64,000 nucleotides of DNA from the NCBI GenBank assembly GCA_009701575.1, contig WLJX01000002.1, positions 1-64,000 on the forward strand. Direction: 5' to 3'. Source of the DNA: Actinomycetota bacterium. Lineage in GTDB: Bacteria > Actinomycetota > Actinomycetes > Nanopelagicales > Nanopelagicaceae. Shown here in pieces: positions 10,304-17,182 of the stretch; position 1 is the stretch's first letter; every line of letters starts with the position of its first letter. A model generated the notes under the pieces. The model was given only the letters and a program-made list of their open reading frames with translations. It did not search any database and was not told the origin of the DNA. The translations under genes and the position numbers were made by a program.

Positions 10304-11950
10304 ATGGTTGCAGCAGGCGCAGATCAGATACTTGAAGCCTTAGATCCCGAGCAACGCGAAGTTGTTACCGCGGTTCGCGGCCCAGTTTGCGTGATTGCAG
10401 GAGCCGGAACCGGTAAGACCAGAGTTATTACCCACCGCATCGCATATGCAATTGCAATCGGAGTTACTGACCCAAGCAAAACTTTGGCTCTGACGTTTAC
10501 TGCAAGAGCGGCTGGCGAGATGCGTGCTCGACTTCGCGGCCTGGGAATTCCAAATGCAACGGCTCGAACTTTTCACTCTGCAGCAATAAAGCAGTTGATG
10601 TATTTCTGGCCATATTCATTTGGTGGTTCATTTCCCTCACTTCTAACGATGAAATCTGGTGCGATTGCTGAAGCGTTAGGTCGCACAGATGCTGCGCTAG
10701 CGCCACAGACTTCTACGCTTCGAGAAATTGCAAGTGAGATCGAATGGGCTAAAGTTTTAGAAATTTCGCCAGATGAATATGTGGAATCTGCTCTCGGTGC
10801 TGGGCGCACTCTTAGAATTCCAAACAATAAGCCAGATAAAGCAAATTTCGAAGATATCTCGAAGGTTTATCAGGCATATGAAACTCTGAAACAACAAGAG
10901 CGAGCAATTGATTTTGAAGATGTTCTACTTCTCACAGTTGGAATGTTGGAGGAAGATCGCGATGTTCGAGAACGAATTCGCGACCAATATCGTTACTTCA
11001 CGGTTGATGAATACCAGGATGTTTCACCGTTGCAACAACGTCTACTCAACTTATGGCTTGGGAATCGCGAAGATATTTGCGTCGTGGGTGATGCTGCTCA
11101 AACAATCTATTCCTTCGCAGGTGCAAGTTCTTCATTCTTGCTTGGGTTTACCAAACGCTTTCCTAAAGCCCAAGTAATCCGGTTATCTCGCGGCTATCGT
11201 TCTACGCCAGAAATTATTGGAACTGCAAATGCAATTCTTCGTCAAGGCGGAATGATTGGCGAGCATGGTCACGAGTTAGCATCGATGAATGAACATGGTG
11301 CTAAACCAGAGATTGCAAAATTTGATTCAAGCGCTAGCGAAGCGAATTTCATCGCCAAGAAAATTGCTGAACTTCGTGCGAAATCAGGCGACCGAGTTGA
11401 AGTTGCAATTTTGACTAGAACAAATGCGCAGTTAGATATCTTCGAGCGCGAACTTCGTGTCGCCGGAATTGACTCCCAAATAAAGAGCTCCGAGAAATTC
11501 TTCGAGCGAGTTGACGTGCGAGATGCGATGCGCGTTATTCGAAGTGCATCAGTCCTGCCAAGTGAAGGCGGCAATTGGTATATCGATTTGGTAGATGTTC
11601 TGCGCCCATTTGGGGAGACTGATTATGTTCATGCCTTTCTTGGCCTGGCTAAGTCGATGCAGGAAGAGGGCGCTCCAACTTTGCGAACCTATCTTCGCGA
11701 ACTTGAGGATCGGGCCGAACAGAACAATCCACCAACCCTGCCTGGCGTAGTGCTTTCAACGCTTCATGCCGCAAAAGGCTTGGAGTGGGACCACGTCTTT
11801 TTGGCTGGCGTCAGCGATGGCGTTCTTCCAATGGGCAACGATATTGAAGAGGAGCGCAGGCTCTTTTATGTGGGCCTTACGCGGGCAAAGAGCGAACTCC
11901 ATCTCTCATATTCAGGCAGCCCAAGCCCCTTCCTAACGGGCATTCTTTAA
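10304..11950 (+). CDS. uvrD2: UvrD2-like SF1 ATP-dependent DNA helicase, short form
   Basis: This is a 3'-5' SF1A helicase: Walker A AGAGTGKT at 32-39, DEYQD starting at residue 235, and the later motifs STLHAAKGLEWD and GLTRAK near the end. Position after nudC and before whiB7 identifies it as the UvrD2 orthologue seen in actinobacteria. At 548 residues it is clearly shorter than mycobacterial UvrD2 (about 700): the protein stops shortly after motif VI and has neither the C-terminal HRDC domain nor a tetracysteine. The start is unambiguous, as the ATG immediately follows the nudC stop. Confidence 0.88.
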   Translation: MVAAGADQILEALDPEQREVVTAVRGPVCVIAGAGTGKTRVITHRIAYAIAIGVTDPSKTLALTFTARAAGEMRARLRGLGIPNATARTFHSAAIKQLMYFWPYSFGGSFPSLLTMKSGAIAEALGRTDAALAPQTSTLREIASEIEWAKVLEISPDEYVESALGAGRTLRIPNNKPDKANFEDISKVYQAYETLKQQERAIDFEDVLLLTVGMLEEDRDVRERIRDQYRYFTVDEYQDVSPLQQRLLNLWLGNREDICVVGDAAQTIYSFAGASSSFLLGFTKRFPKAQVIRLSRGYRSTPEIIGTANAILRQGGMIGEHGHELASMNEHGAKPEIAKFDSSASEANFIAKKIAELRAKSGDRVEVAILTRTNAQLDIFERELRVAGIDSQIKSSEKFFERVDVRDAMRVIRSASVLPSEGGNWYIDLVDVLRPFGETDYVHAFLGLAKSMQEEGAPTLRTYLRELEDRAEQNNPPTLPGVVLSTLHAAKGLEWDHVFLAGVSDGVLPMGNDIEEERRLFYVGLTRAKSELHLSYSGSPSPFLTGIL

Positions 11951-11960
11951 TCTCGCTTTG

Positions 11961-12001
11961 ATTTAATTAACTTGCGCCCTCAATGTGGCGTGAGTTACCC
12001 T
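11961..12001 (+). promoter_or_regulatory. Putative whiB7 leader promoter with AT-rich upstream element
   Basis: TTGCGC (11972-11977) and TACCCT (11996-12001) are separated by 18 bases, and an AT-only stretch (11961-11970, ATTTAATTAA) lies just before the -35. WhiB7-activated promoters are known to carry an AT-rich block next to the -35 that is read by the WhiB7 AT-hook, so autoregulation is inferred. The predicted transcription start falls on or beside the ATG at 12009. Confidence 0.55.
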
Positions 12002-12008
12002 TCTCTAC

Positions 12009-12221
12009 ATGTCACAACGATTCGCTCAAGTTACAGGCGCTCGCGGTATTGCCGCTGCGTCTAATTCTGCTGTTTCAGCAGTCTCAAACGCTTGGCGTAC
12101 ATCTTTCGTTGGGGCAGCAGCTAATACAGCTACTAACAAGCCATCAACACATAAGCGCTTTGCCTTCGCTGCTAATTACGCAGCCTATGCAAAGAGCGGA
12201 TCCTGGAGCACTATCGGCTAA
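12009..12221 (+). CDS. Putative whiB7 upstream ORF (70 residues), probable regulatory leader peptide
   Basis: This small reading frame lies between uvrD2 and whiB7. It begins about 7 nt after a predicted -10, has no Shine-Dalgarno and so would be translated leaderlessly. The product is rich in Ala, Ser, Thr and Asn (RGIAAASNSAVSAV, FVGAAANTATN), with no recognisable domain, signal peptide or membrane span. Its stop codon (12219-12221) sits in the loop of the small hairpin 12210-12229, and a strong terminator follows 20 bases later. In mycobacteria and Streptomyces, whiB7/wblC leaders use an upstream ORF plus a terminator to sense translation inhibitors; I infer the same here. It could instead be a free-standing small protein. 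Confidence 0.55.
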   Translation: MSQRFAQVTGARGIAAASNSAVSAVSNAWRTSFVGAAANTATNKPSTHKRFAFAANYAAYAKSGSWSTIG

Positions 12222-12240
12222 TCGATAGTTAAAAGCCCCA

Positions 12241-12277
12241 GGGCCGCAAATCCTTTCAAAGGATTCGCGGCCCTTTT
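12241..12277 (+). terminator. Intrinsic terminator in the whiB7 leader (attenuator candidate)
   Basis: A 16-base arm at 12241-12256 pairs with 12258-12273 with a single A-C mismatch, followed by TTTT. It stands between the upstream ORF and whiB7. TCCTGG at 12201-12206, inside the upstream ORF, can pair with CCAGGG at 12238-12243, which includes the first bases of the terminator arm, giving a possible anti-terminator. Confidence 0.8.
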
Positions 12278-12303
12278 GCTTTTCCTATCCAAGCAAATCA
12301 ACC

Positions 12304-12334
12304 AACTAACCCAACTAACCCAACTAACCCAACA
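12304..12334 (+). repeat. 9-bp tandem repeat in the whiB7 leader
   Basis: Three consecutive copies of AACTAACCC, with partial copies at the flanks, fill the leader between the terminator and the whiB7 ribosome-binding site. The tract has no G and would be unstructured RNA, possibly keeping the downstream Shine-Dalgarno accessible. Confidence 0.8.
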
Positions 12335-12372
12335 AGAGAAAGCCAAACCTAGAAAAGACGGAGGTGAGAACA

Positions 12373-12744
12373 GTGACTGTTCTCTTCAGCGAACTATTAG
12401 TACCCGGATGGGCCGAAGGCCCAGATGCAAAGATTGGTGTGACCGCCTTTGCGGATTCATCAACGAAGCTTCCCTGCCATCTGGCAGAACCAGAAACCTT
12501 CTTCGCCGAGAGCCAAGCCGAGATTTCCTATGCCAAGGCTTTGTGCGGTGAATGCCCAATGCGTGCCAAGTGTTTAGAAGGTGCGTTATCTCGCGCTGAA
12601 CCTTGTGGGGTTTGGGGTGGTGAGTTATTTGAGGATGGCAAAGTCATTCAAGCAAAGCGCACAGCTGGCCGACCAAGAATCAATCCAAGTATCAATCCAA
12701 GTATCAACCAACCTGAAAAAGAAGAAGTGCAGCTAGCTAGCTAG
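12373..12744 (+). CDS. whiB7: WhiB7-type iron-sulfur transcription factor (intrinsic antibiotic resistance regulator)
   Basis: WhiB7 pairs with the housekeeping sigma factor and activates drug-efflux and ribosome-protection genes in response to translation inhibitors. The GTG at 12373 is chosen because GGAGG at 12360-12364 lies eight bases upstream; the in-frame GTG at 12364 overlaps that site. The 123-residue product has cluster ligands C35, C58, C61 and C67, the G(V/I)WGG turn at 79-83 followed by Glu (GVWGGE), and a basic AGRPRI segment at 99-104 resembling the WhiB7 AT-hook RGRPR. The C-terminal tail repeats the tetrapeptide INPS. The location after uvrD2 matches M. tuberculosis. It converges on the ThiF-like gene, 12 bases away. 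Confidence 0.9.
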   Translation: MTVLFSELLVPGWAEGPDAKIGVTAFADSSTKLPCHLAEPETFFAESQAEISYAKALCGECPMRAKCLEGALSRAEPCGVWGGELFEDGKVIQAKRTAGRPRINPSINPSINQPEKEEVQLAS

Positions 12745-12756
12745 TTTCCCCGCTAA

Positions 12757-13965
12757 TCAGATAAGACGCTGGCAGCCACAAGCAATATGTGGTTGCCAGT
12801 ATCTATATTGATTGGCCATGGGATCAAATAAATTTATGCTCTGGGTCGCCCCGACTAATTCCGTGTGGTTTTGATCAGGTGCAATTTGATCAGGAGCATT
12901 TCTAGTAGCGCAAAATTCGATTACGTGAATGGCAATAATCCCTGACAAGAGCGCGACTTGTGCGGAGGGAAGTTCCAAACTTTTCACATGAGCACTATCT
13001 AAAGCCGCAATCAATTCGAACTCTTTGTGATGGGGATATTGTTCTGAGCGCCAAAGGTTTAAACAGTTTAAGCAAGGTGATTTTCCAGGAAGAACTATCG
13101 GGCCGATCTCAACTTTGTTTTCAATTAAATTTGAAATTGCCAGATGTGCAATCTCCTCACTCATCCATCGCTGTAGCGTTTCTTGGGGAATTGTTTCGGT
13201 CGAGATTATGAAATCTGGAACAGTGGGAAAAGTTGAATCTTGTGCTGGAAATAATTGCGAATTCCGTGCCAAATCGGCGATTACTGAGGCTTTTCGCATG
13301 CCAACATCACTGCCTCGAATCGCAAGGCCACATACCTCATCAGGTGCAATCTGAACCAGGGCGGCTGATGCAGCGGAGATACTTCGGTCGATAATCTTGA
13401 CTTGGCTAAAGCCACTTGCCTGCAAGATGCTAAATAGCGAGAGCGCCAAGCGATTTCGACCAAAGATGATAATCGCAAAATTTCTTCGGCTAGTTATCAG
13501 TGATTCCGAACTTCTATCAATAGATACCGCAGGGTGCCAGCAATAAAGATTCTCTTCGGCACGCATCTTATTTACAGAACTAATTAAGTTTACCGGCGCA
13601 AATTCGCCTTCAACAAATGTAACCAATTGGGAAGTTCGGAATTCAATCAATTGCTCTCGAGATAGCAACTTCAAAATTTCAGCAATTTCGGATCTCGCTA
13701 TTTCGCCATCATCACAATTGGTGCCATTGATATTTTTAGTGAGCAATTTATAGATTTTTTCTAGGGTATGCGAGCCATCTAGAAGTTGTAAGAGGCGCTT
13801 TGCTGATTCTGATTCCAATTCAATGCCACGGTGGCTAAATCCGACGTACATACAAGAATTGATCTCGCTGCCTATTTTAAAAAAATTTACGCCAGATCTA
13901 AGTCTGGGGAAACTGGCGGTGGCGAAGACAGAATTAAAGACAGAATCAAATTTAAGAGAGGTCAT
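12757..13965 (-). CDS. ThiF/E1-like protein resembling TOMM leader-peptide-binding proteins
   Basis: This 402-residue protein has three visible parts: an N-terminal RRE-like segment (GIELESESAKRLLQLLDGSHT), a Rossmann-like core (FAIIIFGRNRLALSLFSILQ) and a C-terminal E1-like part with SPCLNCLNLWRSEQYP, whose CxxC arrangement matches the zinc site of ThiF-like cyclodehydratase partners. Such proteins bind precursor peptides in azoline RiPP biosynthesis. I see no YcaO gene or precursor peptide in the window, so a RiPP role is not supported; a ThiF-like gene in this conserved actinobacterial block may have a housekeeping function. The GxGxxG ATP loop is degenerate, so adenylation activity is doubtful. 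Confidence 0.6.
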   Translation of the reverse strand: MTSLKFDSVFNSVFATASFPRLRSGVNFFKIGSEINSCMYVGFSHRGIELESESAKRLLQLLDGSHTLEKIYKLLTKNINGTNCDDGEIARSEIAEILKLLSREQLIEFRTSQLVTFVEGEFAPVNLISSVNKMRAEENLYCWHPAVSIDRSSESLITSRRNFAIIIFGRNRLALSLFSILQASGFSQVKIIDRSISAASAALVQIAPDEVCGLAIRGSDVGMRKASVIADLARNSQLFPAQDSTFPTVPDFIISTETIPQETLQRWMSEEIAHLAISNLIENKVEIGPIVLPGKSPCLNCLNLWRSEQYPHHKEFELIAALDSAHVKSLELPSAQVALLSGIIAIHVIEFCATRNAPDQIAPDQNHTELVGATQSINLFDPMANQYRYWQPHIACGCQRLI

Positions 13966-14080
13966 AACCGCGAGTATTTAGCAGTCAACTAGCAAGTGAA
14001 ATTGATTGGCGTTTATTTGTGGAGCTGGCTTACTAATTTCACCTGACCGTATTCCTTAGCCCACAGTTTCGAATCCCAAT

Positions 14081-14114
14081 AAAAAACGCCCCCTCGCTTT
14101 AACGAAGGGGCGCC
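14081..14114 (-). terminator. Intrinsic terminator after the DUF5679 gene
   Basis: Read on the minus strand, a 10-bp stem (CGCCCCTTCG against CGAGGGGGCG, one mismatch) is followed by six T. It lies 22 bases beyond the DUF5679 stop codon. Confidence 0.85.
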
Positions 14115-14135
14115 TTAATTTTTATTTGGTGTTAA

Positions 14136-14294
14136 TTAAGCCTTACCAAGAATGCGGTTAACTTTTGTTCCGCATACTGGGCAGATACCTTGTGCCATAC
14201 GGCGACCAGACTCAGAGACTTTTACGTGACCTTCAAAAGCACGCTTCTCTTTGCACTTAACGCAGTAGGCCTCACCCTTATATTCTTCAGCCAT
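14136..14294 (-). CDS. Small zinc-ribbon protein, DUF5679 type (52 residues)
   Basis: The product is 52 residues with two CxxC knuckles, C11/C14 (YCVKCKEKR) and C38/C41 (ICPVCGTKVNRILGK), matching the small actinobacterial DUF5679 family. The double CxxC implies one bound zinc. The start has an ideal ribosome-binding site (GGAGGG six bases upstream on the minus strand) and the gene ends just before a strong terminator, so it is a real, probably well expressed gene. Molecular function is unknown; related zinc ribbons often bind RNA, DNA or the ribosome, which is only a suggestion here. Confidence 0.9.
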   Translation of the reverse strand: MAEEYKGEAYCVKCKEKRAFEGHVKVSESGRRMAQGICPVCGTKVNRILGKA

Positions 14295-14402
14295 TATGAC
14301 CCTCCAATCGCCGCACTCTCAAAAGCTTGGGAGTATCCCGAGCTCTGCGTGCGTATGCGCTCACCATACCCCCGAACACGCTCACAACTTGGGATTTCAC
14401 GC

Positions 14403-15074
14403 CTAAATTGGGGGTAACTCCAAGATTTCCTCGGGAGTTCCCACTGATCCCGCCTCATATCCCTCTAAAAAGGCCTCAGCCCGCACTTTCTCGGGGTATC
14501 GGGCAAGGAATTCATAGAAGTCATCTCCATGGCCAGCAATCCGCAGATGAATCAACTCATGGAATAGGACATATCGGATTACATAATCAGGTGCGCTATT
14601 TAGCCTCTCGGAAATTCTGATGGTCTTATCTACTGTTGTGCAAGATCCCCAGCGCTCGCGCATCACCCGCCAGGTAACAGATATCGGGCGCTCGTTAAAA
14701 TCTGGCAGATACTCGGCCAAAATAAGATCACACAACTCCAACAGCGCGTTATCGCTCTTGCGCAACCGGTTCTCTCGCTTCAAAACGAGGTCAATCATCT
14801 CCGGAATCATTTCGAACTCCTGACGGCGACTCAACCTGTCAGGAATATGAATCTCAATCACCCCATTTTGACGAAAGGCGTTGAGAGTTCGCTTTCTACG
14901 TGAGCTTCTGATGACCCTAAATTCTGGAAGTCTTGATAAGAGCTCTTCATGCTCTTGCTTTATCGATTTTCTTGGAGTTAGCGCAGGCATATTCGGGAAG
15001 ATATCGGCAAAAATTTCGCCTTGGATAAAGTTCTCCACGGAATTGGCGCTATCGCTACTCGGAGTAGAACTCAC
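14403..15074 (-). CDS. YgjP-like metallohydrolase (WLM/SprT-like, DUF45 family)
   Basis: This 223-residue protein belongs to the YgjP/DUF45 family. The C-terminal domain contains VLFHELIHLRIAGHGDDFY, an HExxH zinc site with the third histidine ligand placed as in SprT and wss1-like peptidases, preceded by SVTWRVMRERWGSC, a block typical of the family. The N-terminal part is basic (IRSSRRKRTL). It reads from a GTG with a weak ribosome-binding site (AGGAAA about ten bases upstream). Metal-dependent proteolysis of DNA- or ribosome-associated proteins is plausible but unproven for this family. Its upstream region carries the phased DnaA-like boxes at 15112-15143. Confidence 0.85.
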   Translation of the reverse strand: MSSTPSSDSANSVENFIQGEIFADIFPNMPALTPRKSIKQEHEELLSRLPEFRVIRSSRRKRTLNAFRQNGVIEIHIPDRLSRRQEFEMIPEMIDLVLKRENRLRKSDNALLELCDLILAEYLPDFNERPISVTWRVMRERWGSCTTVDKTIRISERLNSAPDYVIRYVLFHELIHLRIAGHGDDFYEFLARYPEKVRAEAFLEGYEAGSVGTPEEILELPPI

Positions 15075-15111
15075 CTTTGTAATTTCCTCGCTTTTCCCCA
15101 GATTTCAAGAG

Positions 15112-15143
15112 TTATCAACCTGTTATGCACAAGTTTATCAACA
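15112..15143 (+). promoter_or_regulatory. Three phased DnaA-box-like 9-mers
   Basis: TTATCAACC (15112), TTATGCACA (15123) and TTATCAACA (15135) lie on the same strand at 11- and 12-bp spacing; the second and third differ from the consensus TTATCCACA by one base and the first by two. They sit 38 bases upstream of the minus-strand YgjP gene. Binding by DnaA is an inference from motif and phasing. Confidence 0.45.
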
Positions 15144-15295
15144 GCCCATTGAGAATCTTTCATATTTAGGGGTGATTGGCGCGATCAAAATTAATTCATT
15201 TCAGCAATTGAGTGAGAATTGTAGAGATGAAGAATCTTTTACAACGTATACACAATTTTTCCAACTTTAATTGGCGTGGCTTAGGCGAATATGAG

Positions 15296-15324
15296 TTGAT
15301 TATGGCTCTTATTTACTTTATGTT
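15296..15324 (+). promoter_or_regulatory. Promoter of the candidate small RNA
   Basis: TTGATT (15296-15301) and TATGTT (15319-15324) are separated by exactly 17 bases. The start site would be A15331, immediately before the first base of the long outer stem of the RNA candidate. Confidence 0.5.
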
Positions 15325-15330
15325 CTAGCC

Positions 15331-15409
15331 ACGAAGTTCTCGGATAACCGTTCATTGTTTGCAAGGGGAAGGCAAACAAAGAATCGTGCGCCCGGGGACT
15401 TCGCTTTTT
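15331..15409 (+). ncRNA. Candidate 79-nt rod-shaped small RNA
   Basis: The 364-base gap between two minus-strand genes contains no credible coding sequence but a compact foldable unit. Bases 15332-15343 pair with 15392-15403 over 12 bp with two G-U wobbles. Inside, 15349-15353 pair with 15381-15386 with one bulged base. Bases 15355-15362 pair perfectly with 15372-15379, closing a nine-base purine loop AAGGGGAAG. A T-tract (15405-15409) follows the outer stem, and a 17-bp-spaced promoter lies directly upstream. This is what a short autonomous sRNA with a built-in terminator looks like. It does not match tRNA, SRP RNA, 6S or 6C RNA as I know them. The evidence is structural only. Confidence 0.5.
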
Positions 15410-15438
15410 ATTGGAAGCCAATTTAGAGTAGTTGAAAG

Positions 15439-16761
15439 TTAAATTAACCCGGAGAGGTCATCCGGAACGCTCGTGCTAGCCAAAAATTTCTTAACATCTG
15501 CCAACTCTTCTGCTCTCGGCAAGAGCGCAGGATCTTCCCAGCGTTGATCACGATTTGATAAACCAATTTCGCTCTCAACTTCAAACCAAAATTGTGCACA
15601 CTCGCGCGCTTTTCTTGGTGAAACTTCTAGCCCTAATAGAGTTGCAAATAATTGTTGCGTAGGAGATTTAAGAGCACGACGACGGCGCAGAGTTTCACTT
15701 AGCGCTGGGTAAGAAGGAAGTCGATCGCCCACAGCTTTTGTCGTTACATAATCAATCCAACCCTCAATTAAAGCCAGCGCCATCTCCAACTTTGCAAGTG
15801 CTGCATCTTGTGAAGCGCTCTGCTCAGGTTTAAAGAGACCAGCGCTAATTGCTACTGAAATCGATTCTGGATTATTGATATCCAATTCACCGGTTTCCAG
15901 CGCACGTTCTGCCTGCTCTTGAATTGAATCGATATCTATTTTTATACCTGCGCCATAAGCGGTAATTGCATCTTGAATATATTTTGATAACCAAGGAGTG
16001 TGTGAGAAGAGGCGCGATGCCGCCGCTTCACGAATTGCTAGAAAGATTCGAACTTCATCAATCGGGATATCTAGGCCTTGTGCCCAATCTGAAATGTTTT
16101 GGGGGATTAGCCGCGCTTCGCTCTGGGTGAAAAGCGGGATGGCCACATCATTAGAGCCAGTGATTGATACTGCTAATTGACCTACCGAAGTTCCAAGTTG
16201 GCTTGCGATGAGAGATCCCATAAAGGCCCGCATGATTGGGGCGATCGCAGCAAGTTCTGGCCCTTCTACCGGCCCTTCTATAGAACCTGGCGTTGGCCCT
16301 TGCTTCAAAACATTTGTTAACGCGCTAGCCATTCCATCAGCAAGGGGTTCAATCATCTTTGCCCAATTTGCTACCGATGAATCTAACCAATCGCGTCTGC
16401 TCCATGCCGGAAGGTTTGATCTAGAGAGCGCTGGAAAATTGGTTGCCTCATCGAGCCAGGTATTTGCAATATCTAATGCAACTTGCGCATCAGCAATATC
16501 TTGCGAGCCGATGGGAAGTTCTCCTTGGCTTGAAATAAATTTACGGGCAACATCGCGGAGAATGTCAGTTGAAATAAGTGGGCCAACTGAACCTGCGCTA
16601 TTTGCGGCGGCAAAAAGTGTCGCAGGATTTAAGCCAAAGTTTGAAAGTTGCGCAAATAGCTCATTGAAATTTGGGTTATTGGGGTCGTTAGGCTCACTTG
16701 GTTCATTGGGATCATTGGGATCATTGGGATCATTGGGACCGAAACCAAAGTTTCCACTCAT
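15439..16761 (-). CDS. DUF2342 family protein (zinc-metalloprotease-like, Rv3195 type)
   Basis: This 440-residue protein matches the DUF2342 family annotated as zinc-dependent metalloprotease or F420-biosynthesis-associated. Family features seen are ALTNVLKQ and QLGTSVGQLA near the middle, VRIFLAIREAAASRLF, and the C-terminal block LALIEGWIDYVTTKA followed by RRRRALKSPTQQLFATLLG. In the helix expected to bind metal the sequence is EGWID, without HExxH, so this copy is probably not a metallopeptidase. The N terminus is a Pro-Asn-Asp repeat encoded by a 9-bp tandem repeat. A clear GGAGG precedes the start. The gene is divergent from the S16 protease operon. Confidence 0.8.
   Translation of the reverse strand: MSGNFGFGPNDPNDPNDPNEPSEPNDPNNPNFNELFAQLSNFGLNPATLFAAANSAGSVGPLISTDILRDVARKFISSQGELPIGSQDIADAQVALDIANTWLDEATNFPALSRSNLPAWSRRDWLDSSVANWAKMIEPLADGMASALTNVLKQGPTPGSIEGPVEGPELAAIAPIMRAFMGSLIASQLGTSVGQLAVSITGSNDVAIPLFTQSEARLIPQNISDWAQGLDIPIDEVRIFLAIREAAASRLFSHTPWLSKYIQDAITAYGAGIKIDIDSIQEQAERALETGELDINNPESISVAISAGLFKPEQSASQDAALAKLEMALALIEGWIDYVTTKAVGDRLPSYPALSETLRRRRALKSPTQQLFATLLGLEVSPRKARECAQFWFEVESEIGLSNRDQRWEDPALLPRAEELADVKKFLASTSVPDDLSGLI
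16671..16740 (-). repeat. 9-bp tandem repeat encoding Pro-Asn-Asp units
   Basis: On the plus strand the unit ATTGGGATC recurs in perfect copies near 16705-16737 and decays into diverged copies toward 16671. It encodes a PND/PNE/PSE low-complexity stretch at residues 8-30 of the DUF2342 protein, so copy-number change in multiples of nine would keep the frame. Confidence 0.85.
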
Positions 16762-16933
16762 CGCCTAACCTCCACTTTTGTCCTACAAATATTTACTAGT
16801 GCTAAGAAGTAAACCATATTTAACTTAACCAAACCTATTGACGCTTTCTTCCCGAGTTGAACAGGTATTTCTCAGCGCGACTTGTTAAGGTAGGCCACTT
16901 AATCAAGAAATAAATGGAAAGCGGGATTTACGG

Positions 16934-17182
16934 ATGTATTTGGCGGGCGCTGTTCAGGTAGCCACATCTCAGGCTGCAGCCACAGGCAACCCAGCCTTTG
17001 CCGCATTGATTTGGTGGCTCGTCCCATTCTTTGCAGTTCTTGGCGCAATTATTTACGTAATTTGGGTATCTAAGTTCAAAGATAAATATGCGAATGAAAC
17101 TAATCGCTCAGTTGATAAATTTCAGAGCTTCCAACACAGTTTCCGTGAAGAAACTAAAAATGACACCACACCCAATACCTAA
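16934..17182 (+). CDS. Small single-pass membrane protein (82 residues), unknown
   Basis: I do not recognise a family. The product has an Ala-rich N terminus, one hydrophobic span at about residues 25-46 (LIWWLVPFFAVLGAIIYVIWV) and a charged C-terminal tail rich in Lys, Asn and Glu, so a bitopic protein with a cytoplasmic tail is likely. It overlaps the start of the S16 protease gene by 23 bases and therefore heads that operon. It may assist or regulate the membrane-anchored protease next door; this is positional inference only. Confidence 0.65.
   Translation: MYLAGAVQVATSQAAATGNPAFAALIWWLVPFFAVLGAIIYVIWVSKFKDKYANETNRSVDKFQSFQHSFREETKNDTTPNT

Noticed and set aside
15075..15438. Replication origin suggested by DnaA-like boxes
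   Set aside because: No dnaA, dnaN or gidB gene nearby, no AT-rich unwinding region of the usual size, and only three variant boxes.
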